Under the pieces are notes generated by a model. It did no database searches, had not been told where the DNA came from, and saw nothing but the letters and a program-made list of their open reading frames with translations. The translations under genes and the position numbers were made by a program. From positions 2,790,001 through 2,854,000 of the forward strand of contig NZ_CP109965.1 of NCBI RefSeq assembly GCF_026725475.1: a stretch of DNA of 64,000 nucleotides, given 5' to 3'. Positions 18,674-28,235 of the stretch are shown here, one piece after another (positions within the stretch are counted from its first letter, which is position 1; every line of letters starts with the position of its first letter). The stretch comes from Catenovulum adriaticum. GTDB taxonomy: Bacteria > Pseudomonadota > Gammaproteobacteria > Enterobacterales > Alteromonadaceae.

Positions 18674-18676
18674 AAT

Positions 18677-18988
18677 TTAGTTTTCTCGGTCAGTTAAATC
18701 TAGCACTTTGTAGTCAATCTCCATAAAGTCTTCAACTTCTTTTAGCCAAACCTGTTCAACGAAAGCCAGATGATCCGGGTGCTCGTTGTAGTAATCGTAT
18801 TCAGTTTGAGACGAAAACTCCATGGAAAGGCCAAACTGAAATGAATTTTTAGCACTCACTTGACGCAATATTTCAAATTTATTCACCACATTAATTCGCT
18901 CAAGCTTAGCGGCTTTTTCTAAAAATTCGGTCTCTTCTGTAGAATCAGGTTGATGTTTTAAAGTAAAAACGACTGTGTGTCGGATCAT
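18677..18988 (-). CDS. Dabb (stress-responsive alpha-beta barrel) family protein
   Basis: A 103-residue protein starting MIRHTVVFTLKH, with FSSQTEYDYYNEHPDHLAFVEQVW and EIDYKVLD near the end. The IRH start, the Y-x-x-HPxHxxF motif and the overall length fit the dimeric ferredoxin-like Dabb family (PF07876). Members vary in role and most bacterial ones have no known reaction. It converges with queG with 3 bp between the stops. A ribosome site (AAGGAATAATA) precedes the ATG. No functional partner is evident nearby. Confidence 0.8.
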   Translation of the reverse strand: MIRHTVVFTLKHQPDSTEETEFLEKAAKLERINVVNKFEILRQVSAKNSFQFGLSMEFSSQTEYDYYNEHPDHLAFVEQVWLKEVEDFMEIDYKVLDLTDREN

Positions 18989-19036
18989 TATTATTCCTTT
19001 ATTTTGAAAAGGTCAAAGCGATTATCACGCCAAAAC

Positions 19037-19063
19037 AAAAAAGACAGGCGAACCTGTCTTTTA
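19037..19063 (-). terminator. Intrinsic terminator downstream of ilvH
   Basis: Stem AAAAGACAGG / CCTGTCTTTT with a 4-5 base loop, about 25 bp after the ilvH stop. A and T runs on the two sides allow function both ways. Confidence 0.8.
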
Positions 19064-19087
19064 AAATTTAAATAAGGTAAACCAACT

Positions 19088-19585
19088 TTAAAATCTAAGT
19101 GATTTTTCGCCTCGAGATAAACCAGTTACCCCTGAACGTGCCACTTCAATTAATTCGGCTTCACTACGCGCCGCTTCAATAAAAGCGTCCAATTTAGCTG
19201 TCGTTCCTACTAACTGAACAACATAGGTTGAAGGCGTTACGTCAACAATTAAACCTCTAAAAATATCAGATAAGCGCTTAATTTCGTCACGCAAACTTGT
19301 GGTATCGGCTTTCACTTTTACCATCATAAGTTCTCGTTCGATATGCTCACCATCAGTGATATCTGACACTTTTAATACATCAACTAATTTGTTTACATGC
19401 TTGGTGATTTGTTCAATAACTCTATCATCACCCACAGTGGTTACAGTCAAACGAGACAAAGTTTCATCGTCTGTTGGGGCGACTGTTAACGTCTCAATAT
19501 TGTAACCACGCTGAGAAAACAAACCCACAATGCGAGACAAAGCGCCTGGTTCATTTTCTAATAAAACAGATAATATTCTTCGCAT
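19088..19585 (-). CDS. ilvH: Acetolactate synthase small subunit
   Basis: A 165-residue regulatory subunit with an N-terminal ACT domain (MRRILSVLLENEPGALSRIVGLFSQRGYNIETLTVAPT) and the C-terminal ACT-like domain (LMMVKVKADTTSLRDEIKRL ... STYVVQLVGTTAKLDAFIEA). It activates the large subunit and confers valine feedback inhibition; the N-terminal GALSR-x-x-G segment is the valine site region. It starts 3 bp after the ilvI stop, as in E. coli ilvIH, so the two are translated together. Confidence 0.95.
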   Translation of the reverse strand: MRRILSVLLENEPGALSRIVGLFSQRGYNIETLTVAPTDDETLSRLTVTTVGDDRVIEQITKHVNKLVDVLKVSDITDGEHIERELMMVKVKADTTSLRDEIKRLSDIFRGLIVDVTPSTYVVQLVGTTAKLDAFIEAARSEAELIEVARSGVTGLSRGEKSLRF

Positions 19586-19588
19586 TGC

Positions 19589-21307
19589 TTACTCCGCCTT
19601 TGGTCTACCTAATAACATATCATCCATTGCACCAAATTTAATTTGCATTGGATAAACATGTTCATTCTGGTCAACTAAAATATCCATAAATACCAGCTTA
19701 TCGTCCATTGAAAAACATTTTTCCAATGCCGCATCTAGGTCTTTTGGATCGCTCACCCGCATACCAACATGGCCGTAAGCTTCCGCCAATTTAACAAAAT
19801 CAGGTAAAGACTCCATATACGAATGACTGTGTCGGCCACCATAAATCAAATCTTGCCATTGGCGAACCATGCCCAAGGCTTGATTATTAAGCGAAATAAT
19901 TTTAACCGGAATACCATATTGCATACAGGTAGACAGTTCTTGAATATTCATTTGAATACTGCCATCACCTGTAATACAAATAGAAATTGCATCAGGCACG
20001 GCGACTTTAACGCCCATAGCCGCTGGGAAACCAAAGCCCATGGTGCCCAAGCCACCAGAGTTTATCCAGCGACGAGGTTTATTAAATGGATAATACAAAG
20101 CTGCAAACATTTGATGCTGGCCCACATCAGATGAAACATAAGCCTCACCTTTAGTGATTCTGTGCATCGCTTCAACAACTTGTTGAGGCTTAATAACGGT
20201 ATCGGATTTTGCGTAATTTAAACATTTTTTGGCACGCCAAGTTTCAATTTCACTCCACCAAGTTGCAAGTGCTTCACCGTCTAAGGTTTCGCCTGAACTA
20301 TCTAACATATCAATCATGTCAGATAAAACTTGCTTAACTGAACCCACAATTGGCACATCTGCGCTGATGGTTTTAGAAATTGACGTTGGGTCAATATCGA
20401 CATGTAAGATGGTTGCGTGCGGACAGAATTTTTTAACGTTATTAGTCACCCGATCATCAAACCGAGCACCTAAGGCTAAAATAACATCTGAGTTATGCAT
20501 TGTTTTGTTGGCTTCAACTGTGCCATGCATACCAAGCATGCCTAAACACTGCTTATGTTCACCCGGAAAAGCGCCTAAGCCCATTAGCGTATTAGTAACA
20601 GGCAAGTTTAAACGCTCAGCAAACGCGGTTATTAAATCGCTGCATTCAGCGGCAATTGACCCACCACCTAAATAAAGCACAGGTTTTTTGGCGCCTAATA
20701 GAATTTGCAACGCGCGTTTAATCTGTCCTTTGTGTCCTTTGACTGTTGGGTTATAAGAACGCATTTTTATGCTTTCAGGAAAAACATAAGGATGAGATTC
20801 TTTAGGGTTAACAATATCTTTAGGCAAATCGACAACCACAGGCCCTGGACGACCCGTTGCTGCAATGTGATAAGCTTTAGCAATAGTTGCTGGGATATCT
20901 TCTGCTTTTTTAACTAAAAAACTATGTTTTACGATTGGACGAGAACACCCTACCATATCGCATTCCTGAAAGGCATCTTCGCCAATCAAAGAAGTCGCCA
21001 CCTGCCCAGACAAGACAACCATAGGAATTGAATCCATATAAGCAGTGGCTATACCTGTAATGGTATTAGTTGCACCCGGACCTGAAGTCACCAATACGGT
21101 ACCCACTTTACCCGTTGCACGAGTATAGCCATCAGCCATATGCGCTGCGGCTTGCTCGTGGCGAACTAATATATGTTCAATATCACTGGCTTCAAAAAGC
21201 GCGTCGTATATATCCAGTACTGCACCACCCGGATACCCAAAAATATGCTTAACTCCAAGTTGAGTTAGCGTCCGAACTACCATTTCGGCACCAGACATCA
21301 TTTCCAC
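19589..21307 (-). CDS. ilvI: Acetolactate synthase large subunit
   Basis: A 572-residue ThDP enzyme making acetolactate or acetohydroxybutyrate for branched-chain amino acids. The N-terminal glutamate motif ([13 protein letters not shown]...[20 protein letters not shown]) and the ThDP/Mg signature ([31 protein letters not shown]) are present. The likely start is GTG at 21307: the product [14 protein letters not shown] matches E. coli IlvI (MEMLSGAEMVV), and AGGGG lies 9 bp upstream; ATGs at 21301 and 21298 are alternatives. A 119-bp leader separates it from the DUF1289 gene; I saw no clear attenuator peptide. Confidence 0.95.
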   Translation of the reverse strand: MEMMSGAEMVVRTLTQLGVKHIFGYPGGAVLDIYDALFEASDIEHILVRHEQAAAHMADGYTRATGKVGTVLVTSGPGATNTITGIATAYMDSIPMVVLSGQVATSLIGEDAFQECDMVGCSRPIVKHSFLVKKAEDIPATIAKAYHIAATGRPGPVVVDLPKDIVNPKESHPYVFPESIKMRSYNPTVKGHKGQIKRALQILLGAKKPVLYLGGGSIAAECSDLITAFAERLNLPVTNTLMGLGAFPGEHKQCLGMLGMHGTVEANKTMHNSDVILALGARFDDRVTNNVKKFCPHATILHVDIDPTSISKTISADVPIVGSVKQVLSDMIDMLDSSGETLDGEALATWWSEIETWRAKKCLNYAKSDTVIKPQQVVEAMHRITKGEAYVSSDVGQHQMFAALYYPFNKPRRWINSGGLGTMGFGFPAAMGVKVAVPDAISICITGDGSIQMNIQELSTCMQYGIPVKIISLNNQALGMVRQWQDLIYGGRHSHSYMESLPDFVKLAEAYGHVGMRVSDPKDLDAALEKCFSMDDKLVFMDILVDQNEHVYPMQIKFGAMDDMLLGRPKAE

Positions 21308-21426
21308 AATAGAATTCCCCTAATGCTAATTATTACCGCAAGGATACCAAGATGTGCTCATTTTAAAAACTTAAAATGCACTTGCTTAGCAATTTATCTC
21401 GATTAAATTTACGTTTTAGCCATTTT

Positions 21427-21609
21427 TTACAAAATAAAGCGTATTTTATCCCGACGGGTTTGCGCTAATTCAACCACTTTGTGTTTTTCACTTGTCTCTA
21501 ATTTAGCCCATTGAGTAATTTCACTAATATTTCGCCCACAACCTACACAAATATCTTGTTCATTTAAACAACATTGACGAATACAAGGAGAGCTTGGTTC
21601 ACCGTTCAA
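21427..21609 (-). CDS. DUF1289 small cysteine-rich protein
   Basis: A 60-residue protein with the DUF1289 pattern: SPCIRQCCLNEQDICVGCGR near the start, then ITQWAKLETSEK. The four or five conserved cysteines suggest metal or Fe-S binding; no function is established. The start is TTG at 21609 with AGAGG upstream, and no ATG is available in frame before the conserved region. It lies upstream of ilvI on the same strand, 119 bp away, and may be a separate unit. Confidence 0.8.
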   Translation of the reverse strand: MNGEPSSPCIRQCCLNEQDICVGCGRNISEITQWAKLETSEKHKVVELAQTRRDKIRFIL

Positions 21610-21816
21610 AAGAGACCTCTTGTCATTAAAGTTTAATCCTCACAATATATTATCCTGAAAATTCAAAAAAATAAGCTTTGTGATTTCTTTAACCATAATG
21701 CATTTAGCATACAAAAAGTAAGTCATTTTCTGCTTATTTTCGCATACCGCTAGCCATCAACAAGAAACAAATCCTATCAGCGTTGACTTAGCCGTAAAAA
21801 CCTTTAGGAGTTTGCT

Positions 21817-23685
21817 ATGAAAAACACGACTGACATACAGTCATTACTCATTGACATTATAGAAAACAAAAAGATTCATACCGTTTTACAACCCATATAT
21901 AATTTATCAAGTCAGCGTATTTTAGGGTTTGAAGCGCTTAGTAGAGGCCCTGTAGGAACTATCCTAGCGACACCCGACCCACTTTTCACGCAAGCTGAAA
22001 AATTTAATTGTCATGCGCAAATTGAAGCCATTTGCATTGAAAAAGCAATTGAATGTTTTGCTCGGCAAAATTTACCGGGAAAACTCTTTTTAAATATGAC
22101 ACCTAACTTTATTGTGAATGGGCTAGTCAATCCTTGCCAACTTAAAAGCTTACTTCGACGCTTTGGTTTAACTGGTAGTAGAGTGGTCATTGAAATCACC
22201 GAAGACAACCCAGCAAACAACATAGATGACTTAAAAAATACGATTAATGAGCTACGCGATATAGGCATTCAGTTTGCAATTGATGATTTAGGTGCTGGTT
22301 ACTCAGGACTCATTCAATGGTCGCAAATAAAACCCAATTTAATAAAAATTGATAAATACTTTGTTCAAAACTGTAATGAAGACATGATGAAACGCGAGTT
22401 TTTAAATGCCGTATTACGCTTAGCTGATAATACAGGCGCTATGACCATTGTTGAGGGGGTTGAGACTCAAGCAGAACTTGATAGCGTTCGAGCGCTGGGT
22501 GTTTCATTTGCTCAAGGCTATTACTTAGCTCGCCCAACCCCTGAACCATCATTACGCCTACCCGAGGTATTACTGTCTGTGCAAAAACGCCAGCCAGCAC
22601 ATGAATTTATCCAACAACAAACCGTTTCTCTTTTATTAAATTCGATTAAAGCTGAATCTTGGCACACGCCTACCCGAACCGTCATGGACAGGTTTAGAAA
22701 TGATAAAACCTTATATACCATCCCCATTTTAGATGGCGTTAAAGTAATTGGGATTGTGATGCGAGAAGAGCTAATGGAACATTTTTCTCAGCCATTAGGG
22801 CATGCACTTTATGATAAAAAACCAATAAATCAGCTGATGAAAACTGACTTTATTGTAGCTGAATCGTCAATGTCAGTAGAAGCGTTAAGTCGAATGTTAA
22901 CCGATGAAACTCGGCTTGAAGCTCGAACGCCTTTTGTTATTACTGAAAATGGACAATATTTAGGTATGGGTTCTGTGCGCGCGTTACTTAGAAAAATAAC
23001 AGATGCCAAAATTGAACGCGCAAAACACTCAAACCCATTAACTCAGCTTCCCGGTAATTTACCAATAGACAAAGAAATTGACGCTCTGCTAACGAACAAA
23101 CAAAGTTTCTCAATGGCTTATGTCGATTTAAACCATTTTAAACCTTTTAATGACCAATATGGTTATGCAAAAGGCGATCAAGTCATAGTGATGCTCGCTG
23201 ATTTATTGAGATCTTTTCAAAATACACAAAATTGCTTTGTTGGGCATATTGGCGGCGATGACTTTGTCATTATTTTTTATCAACCTAATGGTCAAGCGCA
23301 ACTCACGGATTTATTAACGCAATTTGATCAGCGCGTTAAACCCTATTTTAGCCAATCACATTTAAGTGCTGGAGGTTATGCAAGCCACACTAGAACGGGA
23401 AAACCTGTATTTTATCCGCTGCTAAGTTTATCAATCGGCCTAGTGACACCTTGTATTACTAACTGTCAAAACCATCACCATGTTGCCGAACTGGCGGTTG
23501 AAGCCAAAAAACAAGCTAAGAAGCGCACGAAAAGCTATTTATATATTAACCCTAAGCAAATACCCGATAGCCTTACTCAGCCAGAGCCGTCAAGTCCAGA
23601 CGCCCCTCTATTTTATGAGTCTGAAATACCCAGGCTTTCATTGCCCCAGTCCAGCCATGAACAGGCCAACCAGCCTTACTCTTGA
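21817..23685 (+). CDS. EAL - CBS pair - GGDEF cyclic-di-GMP protein
   Basis: A 622-residue cytoplasmic protein with no membrane segment. An EAL domain fills about residues 15-255: EAL at 39-41 (GFEALSRGP), LFLNMTPN, VIEITED, AIDDLGAGYSGL, KIDKYFV and VEGVET, so phosphodiesterase residues look complete. A CBS-like pair follows (about 275-405). The GGDEF domain (about 415-590) has the signature as GGDDF at 479-483, an allowed variant, with NHFKPFNDQYGYAKGDQ before it, so synthase activity is also possible. It overlaps the convergent AMMECR1 gene by 113 bp. Output and input signals are unknown; CBS domains often bind adenine nucleotides. Confidence 0.9.
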   Translation: MKNTTDIQSLLIDIIENKKIHTVLQPIYNLSSQRILGFEALSRGPVGTILATPDPLFTQAEKFNCHAQIEAICIEKAIECFARQNLPGKLFLNMTPNFIVNGLVNPCQLKSLLRRFGLTGSRVVIEITEDNPANNIDDLKNTINELRDIGIQFAIDDLGAGYSGLIQWSQIKPNLIKIDKYFVQNCNEDMMKREFLNAVLRLADNTGAMTIVEGVETQAELDSVRALGVSFAQGYYLARPTPEPSLRLPEVLLSVQKRQPAHEFIQQQTVSLLLNSIKAESWHTPTRTVMDRFRNDKTLYTIPILDGVKVIGIVMREELMEHFSQPLGHALYDKKPINQLMKTDFIVAESSMSVEALSRMLTDETRLEARTPFVITENGQYLGMGSVRALLRKITDAKIERAKHSNPLTQLPGNLPIDKEIDALLTNKQSFSMAYVDLNHFKPFNDQYGYAKGDQVIVMLADLLRSFQNTQNCFVGHIGGDDFVIIFYQPNGQAQLTDLLTQFDQRVKPYFSQSHLSAGGYASHTRTGKPVFYPLLSLSIGLVTPCITNCQNHHHVAELAVEAKKQAKKRTKSYLYINPKQIPDSLTQPEPSSPDAPLFYESEIPRLSLPQSSHEQANQPYS

Positions 23686-24181
23686 GCTCACTAAGAAAGG
23701 TTTCAGGTTGAGGATATTGCTGCCACATGCAAGGTAAAAAAATACCTGATAATTGACCATATTGAATAATGAGGCCGTCTTTATGCGGAATTAACTGTTC
23801 TAACAAGTTTTGCTCGCTGGTGACTTGCAAAATAAGTGGGTTGGTCATGATTGAAACAGCCGTTGTCAGCCGATTTAGTTCTGAAGCGGATAAGGGATCA
23901 AATCGAGGATCATGAAATGCAGCTTCATGCGCATACCAAGCAATATTATTATCTAGCCTATCACTAGTGAAGGTTGTGCCAACACAACCGCGTAACAAAC
24001 CTGCGGCTTTTAATGATACAAAACAGGCAAGCTGATCTGACAGTAAAGCATGACGCGGAATTAAATGCTCAGGCAGTCGGTTGCCATCGTTAGTAAAAGC
24101 ATAACTTAAAGCATTAGATACTATGCTTAAAATTTGCTGTTTTACGTCACTTTGTTCAAAAACAGAAATAGTTAGGCTCAC
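23573..24181 (-). CDS. AMMECR1 domain protein (AmmeMemoRadiSam system protein A type)
   Basis: A 202-residue AMMECR1-fold protein. Landmarks are ACFVSLKAAGLLRGCVGT (the conserved LRGCIG motif), DPRFDPLSASELNRL, SIMTNPLIL, HKDGLIIQYG and FLPCMWQQYP-x-PETFLSELKSKAG. In many genomes this protein is encoded with a Memo-family dioxygenase and a radical SAM enzyme, but neither partner is adjacent here. The start is GTG at 24181 with GGTGG at good spacing. The 3' end overlaps the end of the EAL/GGDEF gene on the other strand by 113 bp. Reaction unknown. Confidence 0.85.
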   Translation of the reverse strand: MSLTISVFEQSDVKQQILSIVSNALSYAFTNDGNRLPEHLIPRHALLSDQLACFVSLKAAGLLRGCVGTTFTSDRLDNNIAWYAHEAAFHDPRFDPLSASELNRLTTAVSIMTNPLILQVTSEQNLLEQLIPHKDGLIIQYGQLSGIFLPCMWQQYPQPETFLSELKSKAGWPVHGWTGAMKAWVFQTHKIEGRLDLTALAE

Positions 24182-24418
24182 TTTAATCCACCATTAAATC
24201 CTTAAAATACTGAAATATATTTGAGTATAGCTCAACCTAACCAATTTAAAACAAGTTAGAGGTTAAGGCATGTTACTCTTTGTATCATTATTGAGCAACT
24301 GACTATTTTTAGCTAAAAAAGAAGGGGTTAAAACAAAAAAATAAAGTACAAGCCCAGCCAATTACTAAGCTCATACTCAACTTACCACGAAAGTGCTTTT
24401 ATCACGCTGTAAGCTTTT

Positions 24419-24814
24419 CTACTCCTCACTATCAACGGTTAGTTTATCGTCAATATCATCAGATAAGGCGACGCTGTCTTCATCGTCATCACTATCATCA
24501 ATATCTATCAATTGTTTTTTGTTTCCATACAAACTGCCAAGCTTAGGACGGTTTAATCTGGATTGATATTTAAGCCAAGCCAGTTCCTCCGTTTTTGTCG
24601 CTTGAGTATCACCCCGCATGATTGACAAGAACCTATGGTCTTGTTCATCGCTAGGATCTATTTCGCCTTTGTACAAAGCATTTAATAGACACCCATAGCG
24701 AGATAATGCGTCTGATTCAGTTATCGAAAAATCGCCAGAACGACGAAATCCATAAGGGTAGTTTTTTGGATCATCATAAATACGAGATAGCAATTGCTGC
24801 TTAGTTTTTGCCAT
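24419..24814 (-). CDS. maoP: MaoP/YifE family (DUF413) protein
   Basis: A 131-residue protein with the DUF413 core: FRRSGDFSITESDALSRYGCLLNAL, RFLSIMRGDTQATKTEELAWLKYQ and RLNRPK. E. coli MaoP, needed for Ori macrodomain organisation together with the maoS site, shares the GFSRHGDFTIKEAxxLExHG and VWxKYxxRIxRPK pattern. The C-terminal 30 residues here are strongly acidic (DSDDDEDSVALSDDIDD). A matching maoS DNA site was not sought successfully. It follows the receptor gene in the opposite-order sense but with its own 180-bp upstream gap. Confidence 0.8.
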   Translation of the reverse strand: MAKTKQQLLSRIYDDPKNYPYGFRRSGDFSITESDALSRYGCLLNALYKGEIDPSDEQDHRFLSIMRGDTQATKTEELAWLKYQSRLNRPKLGSLYGNKKQLIDIDDSDDDEDSVALSDDIDDKLTVDSEE

Positions 24815-24995
24815 TTAGGACCTCTCAAACTCAGAAAAGTATTCAGGCATTCACACAATTGAATGCGATTTGATTTTTAGCGCTAAAAAACCATTCTGTC
24901 AAAAGATTATTGATGAATTTTTTATTTATTTTTTCTTAAATGGCTTTACCTGATAAAGACATACAAATAAAACCACTTAAGACAAGCGCTGCAAA

Positions 24996-27704
24996 TTAAA
25001 ACTCTTCCCAATCATCATCGTCGGTAAATGATAATGCGGCCGGGGATGGCCTGGCTTGTACTTTGCGACCTGTTTGAGTCATAACGGGTTTAGAGTCGAA
25101 TTGAGATTGCATATCCATCGCTGAGCTCACACTTTCGATATGTCGGCTATCCTTTCCTGACTCCACGGTGAAAAACGACAACAATTGCTTCATCGCTCTG
25201 GCTTGCTCTGACATTGATTCACCCGCTGCCGAGGCTTGCTCAACTAATGCAGCGTTTTGTTGGGTCATTTCATCCATTTGGGTGATAGCTTTATTAACTT
25301 GTTCTATTCCAGAACTTTGTTCATTTGAGGCTACTGAAATATCCGCAATCATTTGGCTTACTTTTTCAACTGCGTCAACGATTTCAGATAAAGTATCACC
25401 TGATTCATTAACTAACGCCGCACCGTCTTCAACTTTAGCAACGCTGTCTCGAATCAAGTTTTTAATTTCTTTCGCGGCTTCTGCGCTTCGCTGGGCTAAA
25501 TTCCTGACTTCACCAGCCACCACTGCAAATCCACGGCCTTGCTCACCCGCTCTTGCAGCTTCAACAGCTGCATTTAAGGCAAGTAAATTAGTTTGAAATG
25601 CAATTTCATCTATTACTCCAATAATATCAGCTATTTTTTTGCTGGCTTGGTTAATTTCACCCATACCTTCAACCGCACGCTTAACAACAGCACCACCAGC
25701 GGTTGCCTTGTTTCTCGCATCTGATGCAAGTTGATTAGCAACTGACGCATTTTCAGCATTTTGTTTAACCGTGCTTGTCATTTCCTCCATGCTGGAAGCT
25801 GTTTCTTCAAGCGATGAAGCTTGCTCTTCTGTACGTTGGCTTAAATCAGCATTGCCCTGTGCAATTTCATCGGCACCAGAGGCCACTGTTGTTGCAGATT
25901 GATTAACCCGCGCAATAATCTCTGTCAGCTTAGCCACAGTTGAGTTTGAATCATCTTTTAATTTAGCAAAAGTTCCCTGATAATCGCCTTCAATCCGCCG
26001 GGTTAAATTACCATGAGCCATGGCATCTAACATGCCGACTGTGTCTTGAATTACACCATCGGCAATAGACACTAAACGATTTAAACCTTTAGATAAATTA
26101 AGCGCAAAACCTGATTTATTGTGCTCGTCTAAACGAGTTGATAAGTCCCCTTCTGCTGCTTGCTGAATTAAGTTATCAATTTCACACTCAATTGAGGCTT
26201 CTTCGGTTCTGTCTTTCCATTCTACAATGGTGCCTATTTTTTCTCCGTTTGTATCTAACCAAGGCGAAGCCGTTAAATCAAAATTTAACTTACCAATTTT
26301 GATTTGTGCAAAATAAGGCTGGTCGAGCGCGGCTAATAATCGTCGTTGATGAGAAGGCTCTTTATGAAAAATATCAATACAACTACCCACTAAATTTTGA
26401 GTATTAAACCTAGGTAGTTCTTTTTGGATTTCACTTTCGCGATGTTTTAACATTTTCATGTTTTCATCGTTTACATAAACAATATTCAAATCATTGTCGG
26501 CAATCATGACACTGGCTTGGCATATTTTTAATGCATTTGAAAAATTAGCGACTTTCTGACTTTCAATTTCATTCAACTTTTGTTGAGTAATATCTGTTGC
26601 GTACTTAACTACTTTGTACGGCTTGCCATTAAGATCATAAATGGGATTATAAGATGCTTGGATCCAAACTTTCTCACCGTTTTTTGTAGTACGCTGAAAC
26701 TCACCCGATTTGTATTCACCTTGGTTAAGATCTAACCAGAATTGTTTATATTCAGCGCTATTAACTACCTCAGCATCAACAAATATTGAATGGTGTTTAC
26801 CTTCAACTTCAGCTAGTTGATAACCTAGTGTCGTTAAAAAGTTTTCATTGGCTTTAATGATGGTGCCATCTAAATTAAATTCAATCACTGCCTGTGATTT
26901 ATGGATCGCATCCATTTGCCCTGAGTAGTTAGCCCATTGTGCTTTACGTTCAGTCACATCGGTAGCAAATTTAACAACTTTATAGGGGTTGCCGTCAGCA
27001 TCAAAAATAGGATTGTAAGTCGCTTGTATCCATACATCATCGCCATTTTTTTTGATTCGCTTAAATTCGCCTGAAATATATTCACCTTGGTTTAAACGCT
27101 GCCAAAAGTTTTTATATTCACGACTTTTAGCGAAATCAGGCTCAACAAATATAGAATGATGCTGGCCTTTGATCTCATTTAATCGATAACCTAACGTATC
27201 TAAAAAATTATCATTAGCGGTTAATATCTCACCGTATAAATTAAATTCGATAACTGCTTGTGATTTATTAATTGCGCTAATTTGCCCAGAGAAATTGGCA
27301 TCTAATTCTTTTCTGTTTGTTATATCACTCGCTAAACTAATAATTTTATAGGGTTTGCCGGCGTCATCTAAAACAGGTGTATATGAGGCCTGCAGCCAAA
27401 CGGTATTACCTAAATTATCAACGCGCTCACACTCACCGTTAACACTCTCGCCTGAACGTAAAGTTTGCCAAAATGATTTATATTCAGCTGAGCTGGCATA
27501 TTCGTGGGTAACAAATTTTTTATGATGCGCGCCTATAATTTCATCGCTATCATATCCCATTAAGTCTAAAAAATTTCGGTTTGCCGCTAGCACCCTAGCA
27601 TCCAAATCAAACTCAATAACAGCTTGAGAGCGAGTAATAGCCTCTATCATTGCTTTAGATTGGTTATCTTTTTTCTGACCTAAAATACCGTCTAAAATCC
27701 CCAT
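24996..27704 (-). CDS. Soluble chemoreceptor with three tandem PAS repeats, a fourth PAS and HAMP
   Basis: A 902-residue methyl-accepting protein with no membrane helix. Three near-identical PAS units repeat with a period of exactly 122 residues: SQAVIEF recurs at about 26, 148 and 270, each followed by an FxxxLGY, HHSIFV, EYKxFW, W(I/L)QASY(N/T)P and KPYKVVK-x-ATD pattern. A distinct fourth PAS spans about 385-500, then HAMP-like helices (to ~620) and the signalling domain with the hairpin tip [31 protein letters not shown]. The C-terminus ends DWEEF, fitting the xWxxF tether that docks CheR/CheB. AAGGGG precedes the ATG. The ligand is unknown; repeated PAS units often bind haem, flavin or small metabolites. 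Confidence 0.93.
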   Translation of the reverse strand: MGILDGILGQKKDNQSKAMIEAITRSQAVIEFDLDARVLAANRNFLDLMGYDSDEIIGAHHKKFVTHEYASSAEYKSFWQTLRSGESVNGECERVDNLGNTVWLQASYTPVLDDAGKPYKIISLASDITNRKELDANFSGQISAINKSQAVIEFNLYGEILTANDNFLDTLGYRLNEIKGQHHSIFVEPDFAKSREYKNFWQRLNQGEYISGEFKRIKKNGDDVWIQATYNPIFDADGNPYKVVKFATDVTERKAQWANYSGQMDAIHKSQAVIEFNLDGTIIKANENFLTTLGYQLAEVEGKHHSIFVDAEVVNSAEYKQFWLDLNQGEYKSGEFQRTTKNGEKVWIQASYNPIYDLNGKPYKVVKYATDITQQKLNEIESQKVANFSNALKICQASVMIADNDLNIVYVNDENMKMLKHRESEIQKELPRFNTQNLVGSCIDIFHKEPSHQRRLLAALDQPYFAQIKIGKLNFDLTASPWLDTNGEKIGTIVEWKDRTEEASIECEIDNLIQQAAEGDLSTRLDEHNKSGFALNLSKGLNRLVSIADGVIQDTVGMLDAMAHGNLTRRIEGDYQGTFAKLKDDSNSTVAKLTEIIARVNQSATTVASGADEIAQGNADLSQRTEEQASSLEETASSMEEMTSTVKQNAENASVANQLASDARNKATAGGAVVKRAVEGMGEINQASKKIADIIGVIDEIAFQTNLLALNAAVEAARAGEQGRGFAVVAGEVRNLAQRSAEAAKEIKNLIRDSVAKVEDGAALVNESGDTLSEIVDAVEKVSQMIADISVASNEQSSGIEQVNKAITQMDEMTQQNAALVEQASAAGESMSEQARAMKQLLSFFTVESGKDSRHIESVSSAMDMQSQFDSKPVMTQTGRKVQARPSPAALSFTDDDDWEEF

Positions 27705-27749
27705 TAGCGTCCCCTTCAGACAAACCTATTAGTGCCGCTGCCAAACACG

Positions 27750-28235
27750 TTAAAGCAGCTGGTTTAAATTTAAAATAATTAATGTTTTGGCATTCACTTC
27801 TGCCAAACCAACAATATATTGTCGGTTTAAATTTTCATCTAAGCTAGGCGAATATTTAATGTGCGATCGTTCAACCCCGTATACGTCTGATACAGCATCC
27901 ACCACAATCCCTATAATTTTATCCACGCCGTCTTGTTCTATCGCCAAAACAATAACCACGGTTACCGCACTGTAGTCTACTTTAGGAAGGTTAAATTTCT
28001 GTCGTAAATCCAGTAATGGAACAATAGTTCCTCTAAGATTGATAACACCTTTAACATAACTAGGCGAATTTGGGATCGGCGTTGTTGATTGCCATCCTCG
28101 GATTTCTTGCACTTTTAAAATATCAATACCGTACTCTTCACCATCCATTAAAAAGGTTAGGTATTGCGCAACATCGGCATTATCAATGAGATCTTGGCTA
28201 TCTGTTAATTGCGCATTTAATGACTCTAAATTCAT
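27750..28235 (-). CDS. cheW: CheW coupling protein
   Basis: A 161-residue CheW: YLTFLMDGEEYGIDILKVQEIRGW, then TPIPNSPSYVKGVINLRGTIVPLLDLRQKF and GIVVDAVSDVYGV, the SH3-like double-barrel signature. It links the receptor to CheA. The ATG overlaps the cheA stop (ATGA), so it is translationally coupled to cheA. The receptor gene follows 45 bp later and is the obvious client. Confidence 0.95.
   Translation of the reverse strand: MNLESLNAQLTDSQDLIDNADVAQYLTFLMDGEEYGIDILKVQEIRGWQSTTPIPNSPSYVKGVINLRGTIVPLLDLRQKFNLPKVDYSAVTVVIVLAIEQDGVDKIIGIVVDAVSDVYGVERSHIKYSPSLDENLNRQYIVGLAEVNAKTLIILNLNQLL

Noticed and set aside
21308..21426. Attenuator leader before ilvI
   Set aside because: A weak hairpin (GTGC...TTTTAA / TTAAAATGCAC) exists but there is no leader peptide rich in Val, Leu or Ile and no T run.
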